The notes: generated by a model from the sequence alone, not told the origin. Shown: positions 42,562 to 50,449, numbered from the stretch's first letter. The stretch: 64,000 nucleotides of DNA from an uncultured Monoglobus sp. (GCA_947628795.1 CANRBF010000008.1:82383-146382), one strand, 5' to 3'. A program made the numbers and translations.

Positions 42562-42625
42562 AGTCGACTAAACATATTAGAGACTTGTCCGCGTATTTTA
42601 CCGGACGGGTCTCTTTTATTTTATT
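42562..42625 (+). promoter_or_regulatory. Shared leader motif and attenuator of the nifDK-like operon (copy C)
   Basis: The motif AGTCGACTAAA, CAT, ATTAGAGACT (42562-42585) begins about 3 nt after the predicted start of transcription. Its last bases form the 5' arm of a 12-bp terminator stem (42580-42591 with 42602-42613, two G-U pairs), followed by TTTTATTTTATT. The inner hairpin changes to CTAA/TTAG here against CTGA/TCAG in copy B, so pairing is kept. Transcription of nifDK would have to pass this terminator. Confidence 0.65.
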
Positions 42626-42657
42626 CGAATTATATCAGAAAGGAAAGGATCAAGCTA

Positions 42658-44130
42658 ATGAGTACAGTTAATTTGAAAACGCCCGAAGTGTCGGTACGCG
42701 AAATTCGTCTCGGCTCAATTACGGGATTTCAGGGAAGCGCATCCGAGCTTTTGGACTGCGTCGGATGCGGAAAACTAAAAGATAAGAAACGTTCTTTTTC
42801 ACAGTGTCTCGGCTGCTCGACGTCAAACGCCGCCTGCACCACGATCCTTATTCAGGACGCGGTAACTATCAGCCACGGACCTGTCGGCTGCTCGACATGC
42901 CTGCATGAGTTTGCTTTTACATACCGCGTAAACGCGCCGCTGCGCGGCGTGGACAGACCGACGCAGCGCAGGGTTTATTCAACCAATCTTGAGGAAAAGG
43001 ACACGATTTACGGCGGAGCCCTAAAGCTTGAAAATACAATTCGGGAAGCGTATAAGCGTTCAAAGCCGAGCGTAATTTTTGTGCTGACCACCTGCGCCGC
43101 GGGCATTATAGGCGACGATGTGGAGAGCGTTACTAACTCATTGGAGGATGAACTGGGCATTCCGATCGTGGCGATCTTCTGCGAGGGATTTCGTTCCAAA
43201 ATGTGGACGTCCGGTTTTGACGCGGGCTATCACGGTATCGCGAGAAAACTGATAAAGCCCGCCGAAAAAAAGCGTAATATAATAAATGTAATAAATTTCT
43301 GGGGCAGCGACGTATTCAACAAATGGTTCAACCGATTCGGCTATGAGGCAAATTATCTCACGCCGTATTCGACATACGAGACCATACAGCATTCCTCCGA
43401 GGCGGCGTGCACCGTTCAGGCGTGCGCGACATTAGGCTCGTATCTCGCGACCGCGCTCGATCAGGAATTCGGTGTTCCGGAGCTTAAAAACTCACCGCCC
43501 TACGGTATAGCGCAGACCGAAAGATGGTTCAGAGAGCTGGGCCGGCTTATCGGCAAGGAAGATGAAATAGAGGAATTCCTGAAAGAGGAAAGAGAAAAAT
43601 ATATGCCCCAAATTGAGGAGCTTCGCAAAAAATTAGCCGGAAAGACCGCATACGTTACGGCGGGAGCGTCACACGGTCATTCGCTTCTGGCAATGCTTCA
43701 GGAACTTGGAATGAAAGCCGTCGGCGCGGCGATATTCCATCACGACCCCCAATACGACAGCGCAAGCTCTGACGCGGACACATTAAAGCATACGATAGAG
43801 GATTACGGCGATATTCCCAATTATAACGTCTGCAACAAGCAGGAATTCGAGCTTGTAAACGTGCTGAACCGCCTGCGCCCCGATATTCTTTTCGCGCGGC
43901 ACGGCGGCATGACATTATGGGGCGCAAAGTTCGGTATCCCGTCGCTGCTGATCGGCGACGAGCATTTCGGAATGGGCTACGAAGGACTTGTTAAGTATGG
44001 CGAACAGATACTTGAAACCATCGAAAATAATGAATTCGTGAAAAATCTTGAAAAACACGCGGTAAATCCGTATACAAAATGGTGGCTCGAGCAGGAGCCG
44101 TACACATTCCTGAAGGGAGGCAGAAATTAA
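42658..44130 (+). CDS. Nitrogenase-like catalytic subunit alpha (NifD-like, candidate MarD)
   Basis: A 490-residue protein. The three P-cluster cysteines correspond to C53 (CLGCSTSN), C78 (SHGPVGC) and C146 (LTTCAAGIIGDD). C256 (QACATLGSYLATALDQEFG) aligns with the FeMo-co cysteine alpha-275 at the exact spacing to the following GxP. H436 (GDEHFGMGYEG) is a candidate for the alpha-442 histidine, and H192 lies where alpha-195 would be. It therefore probably binds a NifB-derived cofactor. CVGCGKLKDKK at residue 34 is an extra Cys pair. There is no nifEN to mature a FeMo-co. The end overlaps nifK (TAATG). Confidence 0.88.
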   Translation: MSTVNLKTPEVSVREIRLGSITGFQGSASELLDCVGCGKLKDKKRSFSQCLGCSTSNAACTTILIQDAVTISHGPVGCSTCLHEFAFTYRVNAPLRGVDRPTQRRVYSTNLEEKDTIYGGALKLENTIREAYKRSKPSVIFVLTTCAAGIIGDDVESVTNSLEDELGIPIVAIFCEGFRSKMWTSGFDAGYHGIARKLIKPAEKKRNIINVINFWGSDVFNKWFNRFGYEANYLTPYSTYETIQHSSEAACTVQACATLGSYLATALDQEFGVPELKNSPPYGIAQTERWFRELGRLIGKEDEIEEFLKEEREKYMPQIEELRKKLAGKTAYVTAGASHGHSLLAMLQELGMKAVGAAIFHHDPQYDSASSDADTLKHTIEDYGDIPNYNVCNKQEFELVNVLNRLRPDILFARHGGMTLWGAKFGIPSLLIGDEHFGMGYEGLVKYGEQILETIENNEFVKNLEKHAVNPYTKWWLEQEPYTFLKGGRN

Positions 44131-45467
44131 TGGCAGGATCTATCGAACAGGAGCGTTACGCTTGCGCCATAGGCGCGCTGCAGACGGTTGTGGCTATCCC
44201 GAGAGCAACGCCTATTCTTCACTCCGGTCCCGGCTGCGGAACAATGGTCCAAGGGTTTTTTGAGCGTTCCACGGGCTATGCCGGCGGCAGCACTTCGCCA
44301 TGCACCAACTTCAGTGAAACGGAGGTCGTTTTCGGCGGCGTGAACCGTTTAAGACAGATCATAGAAAATACATATAAGGTGCTCGATACGGACTTACAGG
44401 TGGTGGTAACGGGCTGTACCGCCGATATCGTCGGCGACGATGTTGCATCGGTCACGGACGAATTTTTAGCCGAGGGCAAGCCGATAGTTCATGTGGAGAC
44501 GGCGGGTTTTAAATCAAACAACTACGTTTCTCACAGTAATGTCGTGAATGCTGTTATCGACCAGTACGTTGACAGGTTTATTGATGAAAATCCGGCGCGG
44601 AGCGAGGGGAACCTTGTAAACCTTTTTGCTTCAATTCCGTATCAGGACCCGTTCTGGAAGGGCAATCTGGCAGAGTATAAGCGTCTGCTCGAGGGCATAG
44701 GCTTAAAGGTAAACGTGCTGTTCGGTCCTCATTCGGACGGCGTGGCGGAATGGCGGACAATACCGCGCGCAAACTTCAACATTTTAGTGTCCCCGTGGTA
44801 CGGAGAGCCTATCGCGAGGCACTTAGAGAAAAAATACGGACAGCCGTATTATCACTTCCGCTATGTGCCGATCGGGGCGAACGAAACAACGCGTTTCTTA
44901 AAAGAGGTTTTGGATTACGCCATAGAAAACGGCGCGGAAATCGATAAGGAAAAAGCGCTTGAATTCATCGACCGAGAGGAACAAGCCTATTACGAGGAAA
45001 TAGACAATCTGGCAACATTCCTTCTGGAGTTCCGTTACGGACTGCCCAATCACGTTCATATCCTGCATGACGCGGGCTATGTGGTAGGATTGTCGAGATT
45101 TCTGCTTCACGAAACCGGAATTGTGCCGAAAGAGCAATTTATAGTTGACAATACTCCGAAAGAGTATATCGAGCAAATCACAGAGGATTTGAAGGGCGCG
45201 TCGGATAAGCGTGATATACCGGTATATTTCGATCCCGACGCGGGCGCGGCGCAGGATATGATCAGGAACGTCAGCCACAGCGGACGCGGTCTTATAATCG
45301 GCAGCGGCTGGGATAAGGAGCTGGCAAGGGAAAAGGATTACGATTTTCTTTCCGCGTCGCTCCCGACTCCGTACAGGCTGGTGCTCACGACCAATTATGT
45401 CGGTTATACCGGCGGTTTGAGAGTGATCGAGGACATCTACGACACGGTCCTTTACACTTACAAATAA
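44130..45467 (+). CDS. Nitrogenase-like subunit beta (NifK-like, candidate MarK)
   Basis: A 445-residue protein. The P-cluster cysteines are C12 (RYACAIGAL), C36 (HSGPGCGTM) and C96 (VTGCTADIVGDD). It lacks the about 50-residue N-terminal extension of molybdenum NifK and is shorter, like AnfK/VnfK and nitrogenase-like proteins. It should pair with the NifD-like subunit as an alpha2beta2 enzyme. The ATG overlaps the nifD stop codon. GGGAGG lies just upstream, inside nifD. An upstream in-frame extension into nifD is rejected. Confidence 0.88.
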   Translation: MAGSIEQERYACAIGALQTVVAIPRATPILHSGPGCGTMVQGFFERSTGYAGGSTSPCTNFSETEVVFGGVNRLRQIIENTYKVLDTDLQVVVTGCTADIVGDDVASVTDEFLAEGKPIVHVETAGFKSNNYVSHSNVVNAVIDQYVDRFIDENPARSEGNLVNLFASIPYQDPFWKGNLAEYKRLLEGIGLKVNVLFGPHSDGVAEWRTIPRANFNILVSPWYGEPIARHLEKKYGQPYYHFRYVPIGANETTRFLKEVLDYAIENGAEIDKEKALEFIDREEQAYYEEIDNLATFLLEFRYGLPNHVHILHDAGYVVGLSRFLLHETGIVPKEQFIVDNTPKEYIEQITEDLKGASDKRDIPVYFDPDAGAAQDMIRNVSHSGRGLIIGSGWDKELAREKDYDFLSASLPTPYRLVLTTNYVGYTGGLRVIEDIYDTVLYTYK

Positions 45468-45487
45468 TTATATAATACAAATATTCT

Positions 45488-45545
45488 TATCGGAAGGAGA
45501 GAGTTCCTTCCGATACATTTTAATTTACCGATACATTTTAATTTA
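45488..45545 (+). repeat. Hairpin and 18-bp tandem duplication between nifK and the second nifX
   Basis: TATCGGAAGGA and TCCTTCCGATA pair perfectly (45488-45515). The unit CCGATACATTTTAATTTA occurs twice in tandem at 45510-45527 and 45528-45545, just before the AAAGGAGG ribosome site of the next gene. The hairpin could attenuate transcription or protect nifDK mRNA. Confidence 0.6.
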
Positions 45546-45560
45546 AAGGAGGAAATTGAT

Positions 45561-45893
45561 ATGGCAAAAATAGCGGCCGCAAGCACAGACGGCGTTAATA
45601 TCAACGAGCACTTCGGCAGAGCGTCGATTTTCAGAATATACGAAATAAATAAAGACGGCTGCTCTTATATAGAGCCGCGCGACGCTGTCGCCGCGTGTCA
45701 GCACGCGCACAGTCATAACCAAACAAATTTTGACAGAATAATAGATCTGCTTTCCGACTGCGACGCGGTATTTGTCAGTAAAATCGGCGAAGGCGCGGCG
45801 GCGTATCTTATTTCAAAGGGTCTGAGAGTGTTTGAGGTCTCGGGAGAGATAAACGCGGTCTTTCAAAAGATCATAGAAGATAAAATCTTTTAA
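45561..45893 (+). CDS. Second NifX/NafY-like cofactor carrier family protein
   Basis: A 110-residue paralogue of the protein at 41739-42080. AASTDGVNINEHFGRASIF keeps the His-Phe-Gly pattern, and VSKIGEGAAAYLISKGLRVF the C-terminal half. A distinctive CQHAHSHNQ segment is rich in histidine and may bind metal. It is the third gene of the nifDK-like operon, followed by a strong terminator. Possession of two separate carriers suggests one for NifB product transfer and one for insertion into NifDK. This is inference. Confidence 0.87.
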   Translation: MAKIAAASTDGVNINEHFGRASIFRIYEINKDGCSYIEPRDAVAACQHAHSHNQTNFDRIIDLLSDCDAVFVSKIGEGAAAYLISKGLRVFEVSGEINAVFQKIIEDKIF

Positions 45894-45951
45894 AAAACGC
45901 GGCGCGGCAAAAAAGATCGCTCACAGAACACGAAAGATGAATAGAAATAAA

Positions 45952-45993
45952 AAATCTCTTGAGAAATGATTTCGGTCATTTCTCAAGAGATTT
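45952..45993. terminator. Strong bidirectional terminator between nifX2 and metQ
   Basis: An 18-bp perfect stem (AAATCTCTTGAGAAATGA with its complement) around TTTCGG. A and T tracts are on both sides, serving both convergent operons. Confidence 0.85.
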
Positions 45994-46015
45994 ATATTGT
46001 TTTCAAGACTGTTTT

Positions 46016-46921
46016 TTATTTCGCCGGAATTACCGCGCCGTTATAATGTTCCTCTATAAACTTCTTTGTTTCATCGCTTTTGAGTTCCTCCACAAGCGCG
46101 GTGACAGCGGGATCATCCTTATCTTCGGCGCGCACCGTAATTATATTTGCATACGGTGAATCTTCGCTTTCACGGAATAAATACTTCGATGTGTCTATTC
46201 CCGCCTCGATCGCTTTATTCGTATTTGTGATATATATATCAAAATCATTCGCAAGACCTATGATCTGAGCGGAATCAATTTCCTTTATCGTCACGGGCTT
46301 TATGTATTCTTTAATATCCGTAACTCCCGCTCTCTGCCCGGATAGATTTTCATCAAGCTTTATAAAACCCGCTTCCTCAATAATTTTAAGCGCTCTGTAT
46401 TCGTTTGTCGCGTCATTAGGCACAACGATCGACGCGTTATCGGGCACATCCTCAAGTTTTTCATATTTTTCCGAGTATGCCGCTATCGGCTCGATATGTA
46501 TGCCGCCCGCGCTCACCAGCGTATCACTGTTTGTTTCATTATACTCTTCAAGATACGGCAGATGCTGGCAAAAGTTAAAATCGATCTCGCCGGAAGAAAC
46601 GCGCTCATTTGTTACCGCATCGGAAGCCGTCGAAACAAGATCTATTTTTATGCCCCGCTTTTCAAGCGCCGGTTCAACAAACTCTATAAGCTCCGAGTGA
46701 GGAGTCAGATCCGTAATGCCCTTTAATACAACATATCCGTCCTTATCCGTTTCAAAATGACTGCCTGCGAGCCTTGCTCCGCCGCTGTTTTGTCCGTCGG
46801 AAACCGTGTTTGCGGCGGAATCGGCGCCGGTATTCCGGTCGGAAGCGTTATTGACGCTTCCGCAGGCTGAAACAATTAAAACCAATATTACTGCCGTTAA
46901 TATAACTGTAATCTTTTTCAT
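46016..46921 (-). CDS. metQ: Methionine-binding lipoprotein MetQ (NlpA family)
   Basis: A 301-residue lipoprotein (signal peptide ending LIVSAC) with a Ser/Asn/Gly-rich linker. NlpA-family motifs are LKGITDLTPHSELIEFVEPA, IDFNFCQHLPYLEEYN, VVPNDATNEYRALKIIEEAG and DIYITNTNKAIEAG. It captures methionine or a related sulfur compound for MetNI. Third gene of the metNIQ operon. Methionine-sulfoxide or other thioether specificity is also possible. Confidence 0.9.
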   Translation of the reverse strand: MKKITVILTAVILVLIVSACGSVNNASDRNTGADSAANTVSDGQNSGGARLAGSHFETDKDGYVVLKGITDLTPHSELIEFVEPALEKRGIKIDLVSTASDAVTNERVSSGEIDFNFCQHLPYLEEYNETNSDTLVSAGGIHIEPIAAYSEKYEKLEDVPDNASIVVPNDATNEYRALKIIEEAGFIKLDENLSGQRAGVTDIKEYIKPVTIKEIDSAQIIGLANDFDIYITNTNKAIEAGIDTSKYLFRESEDSPYANIITVRAEDKDDPAVTALVEELKSDETKKFIEEHYNGAVIPAK

Positions 46922-46934
46922 AATAAAAATCCTC

Positions 46935-47645
46935 CTAAATCATATGCCATTTTTTTAATAAAATATTTGATATTTTATCGCCTAAAAACTGTATGAGCTG
47001 AACTATGATGATCAGCACAATTATCGTGGCGAACAGCATATCATGCTGATAACGCTGAAATCCGTAGCGGACGGCTATATCGCCTATACCGCCGGCTCCG
47101 AAATTACCCGCGAGCGCGGTCATCGAGACTATCGCGATAAGCGCCGTTGTAAACGCTCTTACCATAGACGCTTTCGATTCGGGAATAATTACATAAAATA
47201 TGATCTGACGCGTGTTGCTTCCCATAGCCTTCGCGGCTTCAATTTTACCCTTTGAAACCTCAAGCAGAGCGCTTTCAACCATCCTTGCAAACATCGGTAT
47301 GCAGCTTGCCGCCAACGCCACTACACACGCGTTCGCGCCGTAGCCCTTACCGAGAATAAGCCTTGCCAGAGGCAATGTTACAATAATCATGATCATTTCG
47401 GGCAGCGAGCGAAGGCAGTTTACAATTGTTCCGACAATTCTGTTAAACCATTTTAACGGAAATATACCATCCGCTCGTGTTATATATAAAAGCACTCCGA
47501 TTGCTATACCGAATACAAGCATGATTAAAGCGGCAACAGATACCATATAAAGAGTATCCCATGTCGCGGGCAGTATTTCTTCCCATACTTTTGCGCTGAA
47601 TGTGCTTTTAAGCACTTCCCATAATGAGTTGCTTCTCAGGCTCAT
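46935..47645 (-). CDS. metI: Methionine ABC transporter permease MetI
   Basis: A 236-residue permease with five or six membrane helices. It carries the MetI landmarks ADGIFPLKWFNRIVGTIVNC, then LRSLPEMIMIIVTLPLARLI and the coupling loop GKIEAAKAMGSNTRQIIFYV. ALAGNFGAGGIGDIAVRYGF is highly conserved in MetI. It overlaps metN by 4 bases and is followed by metQ after 13 bp. Confidence 0.92.
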   Translation of the reverse strand: MSLRSNSLWEVLKSTFSAKVWEEILPATWDTLYMVSVAALIMLVFGIAIGVLLYITRADGIFPLKWFNRIVGTIVNCLRSLPEMIMIIVTLPLARLILGKGYGANACVVALAASCIPMFARMVESALLEVSKGKIEAAKAMGSNTRQIIFYVIIPESKASMVRAFTTALIAIVSMTALAGNFGAGGIGDIAVRYGFQRYQHDMLFATIIVLIIIVQLIQFLGDKISNILLKKWHMI

Positions 47646-48436
47646 ATTCCGTCACCTTCTCCGTATAAGTCGTCTTTTCTGAATGAGCTGTAAATATCAA
47701 TAAAAATGTGCCCCGTTTTGCTGTTCGGATTTTGAAAAATGCTTCGCACGCTGCCCGATTCCGTTACAACACCGTTTTCCAGAACAGCCATGTTGCTGCA
47801 TATGTATTTTATCGCTTCAAGCTCATGCGTTATAAGAAGTATTGTTATTCCAAGCTTATGATTGATCTCTTTGAGCAGATCAAGCACCGAAAGCGTCGTT
47901 TGCGGATCGAGCGCGCTTGTAGCCTCATCGCTGAGTAAAACATCGGGTCGGTTAGCAAGAGCCCTGCCTATTCCGACTCTTTGCTTTTGTCCCCCGGAAA
48001 GCTGTCCCGGATAAGCGTCTCTTTTGTCTTCCAGCCCTATCAAAGACAAGATCTCCTCGACGCGGCTGTTTATTTTGTCTTTGCTCCACCCGTCAAGCAT
48101 GAGCGGATACGCGATGTTTTTAAAAACGCTCTTTGATTCAAACAGATTAAACTGTTGAAAAATCATTCCGATTTTCCGTCTCCGCAGGGCAAGCTCCTTT
48201 TTGCTTAAGCCTGTAATATCGACGCCGTCTATGATGATTTGTCCGCTGTCCGGTTCCTCAAGGCGGTTTATGCAGCGCGCGAGCGTAGATTTGCCCGCTC
48301 CGCTGAAACCTACAATACCAAAAATGTCGCCCTTTTCTATGTTGAGATCAACGCCGTTAAGCACTTGTGTTTCCTCGCCTGCGCGTTTTTTGCCGTAAAA
48401 TGTTTTATGTATATCTTTTATTTCTATAAAACTCAT
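47642..48436 (-). CDS. metN: Methionine ABC transporter ATPase MetN
   Basis: A 264-residue ATPase. Walker A is VGFSGAGKSTL, the signature LSGGQKQRVGIGRALA, Walker B VLLSDEATSALDP. It is about 80 residues shorter than E. coli MetN and lacks the C-terminal NIL domain that mediates inhibition by methionine, so feedback may be absent or different. The ribosome site and start region are tandemly duplicated (48429-48472). The leader holds attenuator copy A and a tRNA-like element. Confidence 0.92.
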   Translation of the reverse strand: MSFIEIKDIHKTFYGKKRAGEETQVLNGVDLNIEKGDIFGIVGFSGAGKSTLARCINRLEEPDSGQIIIDGVDITGLSKKELALRRRKIGMIFQQFNLFESKSVFKNIAYPLMLDGWSKDKINSRVEEILSLIGLEDKRDAYPGQLSGGQKQRVGIGRALANRPDVLLSDEATSALDPQTTLSVLDLLKEINHKLGITILLITHELEAIKYICSNMAVLENGVVTESGSVRSIFQNPNSKTGHIFIDIYSSFRKDDLYGEGDGI

Positions 48437-48472
48437 AATATCCTTTCTTAAAACTCATAATACCCTTTCTTT
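48429..48472 (-). repeat. Tandem duplication of the metN ribosome-site and start region
   Basis: On the minus strand GAAAGGGTATTATGAGTTTT is followed immediately by GAAAGGATATTATGAGTTTT, two copies of about 22 bp differing at one base. Only the second ATG is in frame with metN. Confidence 0.75.
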
Positions 48473-48540
48473 AGCAGCTTCTTATGAACGATCGTAACAT
48501 GACCGCTGTCGCCGACCCTATTTTTTCTATAACAATTTTT
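48448..48540 (-). pseudogene. Protein-like fragment, possibly DUF2080-type
   Basis: Minus-strand frame without a start reads RVGDSGHVTIVHKKLLKKGY and ends YEF before TAA. The V-G-x-S-G-H-V core resembles the small DUF2080 transposon-associated proteins. An ATG-initiated frame (MNKKIVIEKIGSATAV) runs in another phase just before it, consistent with a frameshifted remnant between the attenuator and metN. Confidence 0.35.
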
Positions 48541-48562
48541 TTATTCATACATTTTACTCCTT

Positions 48563-48623
48563 TCTCAAAAAGACTGATTTTGAACCTCTGTTCAAAATCA
48601 GTCTCTAATACATTCAGTCAACT
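48563..48623 (-). promoter_or_regulatory. Shared leader motif and attenuator of metNIQ (copy A)
   Basis: On the minus strand the motif AGTTGACTGAA, TGT, ATTAGAGACT spans 48623-48600. It runs directly into a perfect 15-bp terminator stem (48604-48590 with 48585-48571) and TTTTTGAG. The last five motif bases are the first five of the terminator arm. It lies 127 bp before metN and about 110 nt after the tRNA-like element. Confidence 0.65.
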
Positions 48624-48733
48624 AATTTTATAAATTTTTTCTATTGCCCAAACGCCGTATTTATTCGGCATCGGCATTTCATGGCCGGGATAAATGCGAG
48701 CGGCGACGCGGCCCGTTTCATTATAAGCGTAAG
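48618..48733 (-). CDS. Protein-like tail of unknown origin between tRNA-like element and attenuator
   Basis: An open frame (extending up to 48821 with a TTG) reads ATYAYNETGRVAARIYPGHE, then MPMPNKYGVWAIEKIYKIS. Codon use is clearly gene-like, unlike a random frame, but no convincing start lies downstream of the tRNA-like element. Its stop codon TGA is inside the attenuator motif, just as the DUF2292 stop codon is in copy B. It may be the end of a truncated gene or part of a leader ORF. The family is not recognised. Confidence 0.35.
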
Positions 48734-48808
48734 TGGCGGCACCGCCCGGAATCGAACCGGAAATATAAAGTTTATGAGACTCCTCGCCAATCCATTGGCA
48801 ACAGTGCC
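48734..48808 (-). tRNA. tRNA-Met-like element (CAT anticodon)
   Basis: On the minus strand GGCACTG pairs with CGGTGCC (one G-U), then discriminator G and encoded CCA. The T arm is TCCGG-TTCGATT-CCGGG. The anticodon arm is GGAGT-CTCATAA-ACTTT, with T before and A after CAT. The D arm GCCA-ATGGAT-TGGC has an unusually short loop, and two bases separate it from the anticodon stem. Bases 8-9 are TT. It is either a real but divergent tRNA or a tRNA mimic in the metN leader. A TATAAT promoter (48877-48882) drives it. Confidence 0.55.
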
Positions 48809-48876
48809 GTATATATCCCAAACGGATATTTACGTAAAGTCCGATCGGAATGTGAATTTTAACTTGTTATGTACGC

Positions 48877-48906
48877 ATTATACTATAAACTTTTTGTTTT
48901 GTCCAA
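48877..48906 (-). promoter_or_regulatory. Promoter of the tRNA-like element and metNIQ leader
   Basis: On the minus strand TTGGAC (48901-48906), 18 bp, TATAAT (48877-48882). Confidence 0.7.
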
Positions 48907-48978
48907 TTCAGTTTATTTAGAACCGGTTATAGTTTTTATTTATATCAAAAAGACTTCAAAATTAATATAAAAACACTA

Positions 48979-49007
48979 TTGACAACCATGCATTAAAAGC
49001 GTATAAT
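48979..49007 (+). promoter_or_regulatory. Promoter of the glutamate-cysteine ligase operon
   Basis: TTGACA at 48979-48984 and TATAAT at 49002-49007, spacer 17 bp. It is divergent from the metNIQ leader promoter. Confidence 0.85.
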
Positions 49008-49060
49008 AAATCATATTAAATCTATAGGAATAATATATTTCTTAAAAACGGGAGAATAAA

Positions 49061-50446
49061 ATGGACCAAGAGACAATAAATCAAGCGATATATGAAAAAT
49101 ACATCACGCCGACAAAATCAAAGATCCGAAAATTTATCGGAATTGAGATCGAAATGCCGATCGTAAATCTTAACAAAGAGCCGGTCGAGGAGTCCGTGGT
49201 TTTCGAAATGACAAAAGCCTTCCGCGATCATTTCAATTTCTCTCCGATCGGTTTTGACGCGGACGGGAACGCTTACTCCATGCAGGACGGCGCCACGGGC
49301 GACGACCTTTCCTTTGACTGCTCCTACTCAAATCTTGAGCTGTCGCTCGGCAAGGGTGAAAATCTGCACGAGATCAAACGGCGGTTTGACGCGTATTATA
49401 CATATATAAATGACTTTTTCTCGAAATATAACTACACGCTTACAGGTATGGGGATCAACCCGTACTATCATATAAACCGCAATAAGCCGATACAGAACGA
49501 AAGATACAGAATGCTCTATCATCATCTCCATTCGTACCCGAAGTACGAAAACAACGGCTTCGCGTTTCATCGTTTCCCGGCATTCGGCACATTCACAAGC
49601 GCGTCGCAGGTGCAAATTGATATTTTTTATGACGATTTAATACCGGTGATAAACACCTTCGGCAGACTGGAGCCGTTTAAATCGCTGCTGTTCGCGAATT
49701 CGCTCATGGATGACGAAGCGGATCTGCTTTGCGCGCGCAACATGCTCTGGGAGCGCAGTATGCAGGGGTATAACCCGCATAATATCGGCATGTTTGAATA
49801 CGAGCTGAAGGATGTAAACGATTTGGTTGAATATATCAAAACCACAAGCATTTACTGCACGATGCGCGACGGTAAATATGTTAATTTTGAGCCTGTGCCG
49901 ATAAACGATTATTTAAAGCGCAAAAAAATACAAGGCGAATATTTTGACGGCGAGCGGTATGCGGATATTGAGATCACACCCCGCATTGAGGATCTGGAAC
50001 ATTTGAGAACCTTTAAATTTGAGGATCTGACCTACCGCGGAACAATAGAATTCCGCAGCACTTGCTGTCAGCCGATCTCGGACAGTATGTGCGTCGCGGC
50101 TTTTCACATAGGCTTGCTTGAGCGCGTGCAGGAGCTTCAGGGACTGCTTGACGCGGATAATGTCATCTATTCACACGGTTACAGCGCATCGGAATTACAG
50201 CGTATGCTTTCAAAAAACACGCTGCCCGATTTTATAGACAAGGACAGCCTTGTAAAGGTGCTGTTTCGTATTCTGGAGCTTTCGGAATCGGGGCTGAAGG
50301 AGCGAGGAATGAACGAGGAAGTATTTTTAGAGCCTCTTTATGAGCGGGCGAAAAAGCTCTCAAATCCCGCGAAAAATATGCTTGAAGGGTTAAACAGCGG
50401 CGTCCCGCGGGAACATTATATCAAAGAATATTCACGGCTTTTGTAA
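49061..50446 (+). CDS. Glutamate-cysteine ligase family protein (GCS2/EgtA-like)
   Basis: A 461-residue carboxylate-amine ligase. FIGIEIEMPIVN at residues 27-38 is the Glu-rich ATP/Mg-binding start (E-x-E). DCSYSNLELSLGKGENLHEI, SASQVQIDI and TYRGTIEFRSTCCQP (E-x-R motif) follow. It probably joins the gamma-carboxyl of glutamate to the amine of cysteine or a related sulfur amino acid. It is followed by a second ligase of a different subfamily and an Ntn amidotransferase. No glutathione synthetase gene is present. Confidence 0.82.
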   Translation: MDQETINQAIYEKYITPTKSKIRKFIGIEIEMPIVNLNKEPVEESVVFEMTKAFRDHFNFSPIGFDADGNAYSMQDGATGDDLSFDCSYSNLELSLGKGENLHEIKRRFDAYYTYINDFFSKYNYTLTGMGINPYYHINRNKPIQNERYRMLYHHLHSYPKYENNGFAFHRFPAFGTFTSASQVQIDIFYDDLIPVINTFGRLEPFKSLLFANSLMDDEADLLCARNMLWERSMQGYNPHNIGMFEYELKDVNDLVEYIKTTSIYCTMRDGKYVNFEPVPINDYLKRKKIQGEYFDGERYADIEITPRIEDLEHLRTFKFEDLTYRGTIEFRSTCCQPISDSMCVAAFHIGLLERVQELQGLLDADNVIYSHGYSASELQRMLSKNTLPDFIDKDSLVKVLFRILELSESGLKERGMNEEVFLEPLYERAKKLSNPAKNMLEGLNSGVPREHYIKEYSRLL

Positions 50447-50449
50447 GCG

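Noticed and set aside
42355..42660. SAM riboswitch or T-box in the nitrogenase-like leaders
   Set aside because: The nifD leader is about 100 nt, too short for an S-box or T-box, and no T-box TGGNACC or S-box core sequence was found in either divergent leader.
44079..44129. N-terminal extension of the NifK-like protein back to 44079
   Set aside because: The extension lies entirely inside nifD, has no site of its own and would not match the family start. ATG 44130 overlaps the nifD stop codon in the usual way.
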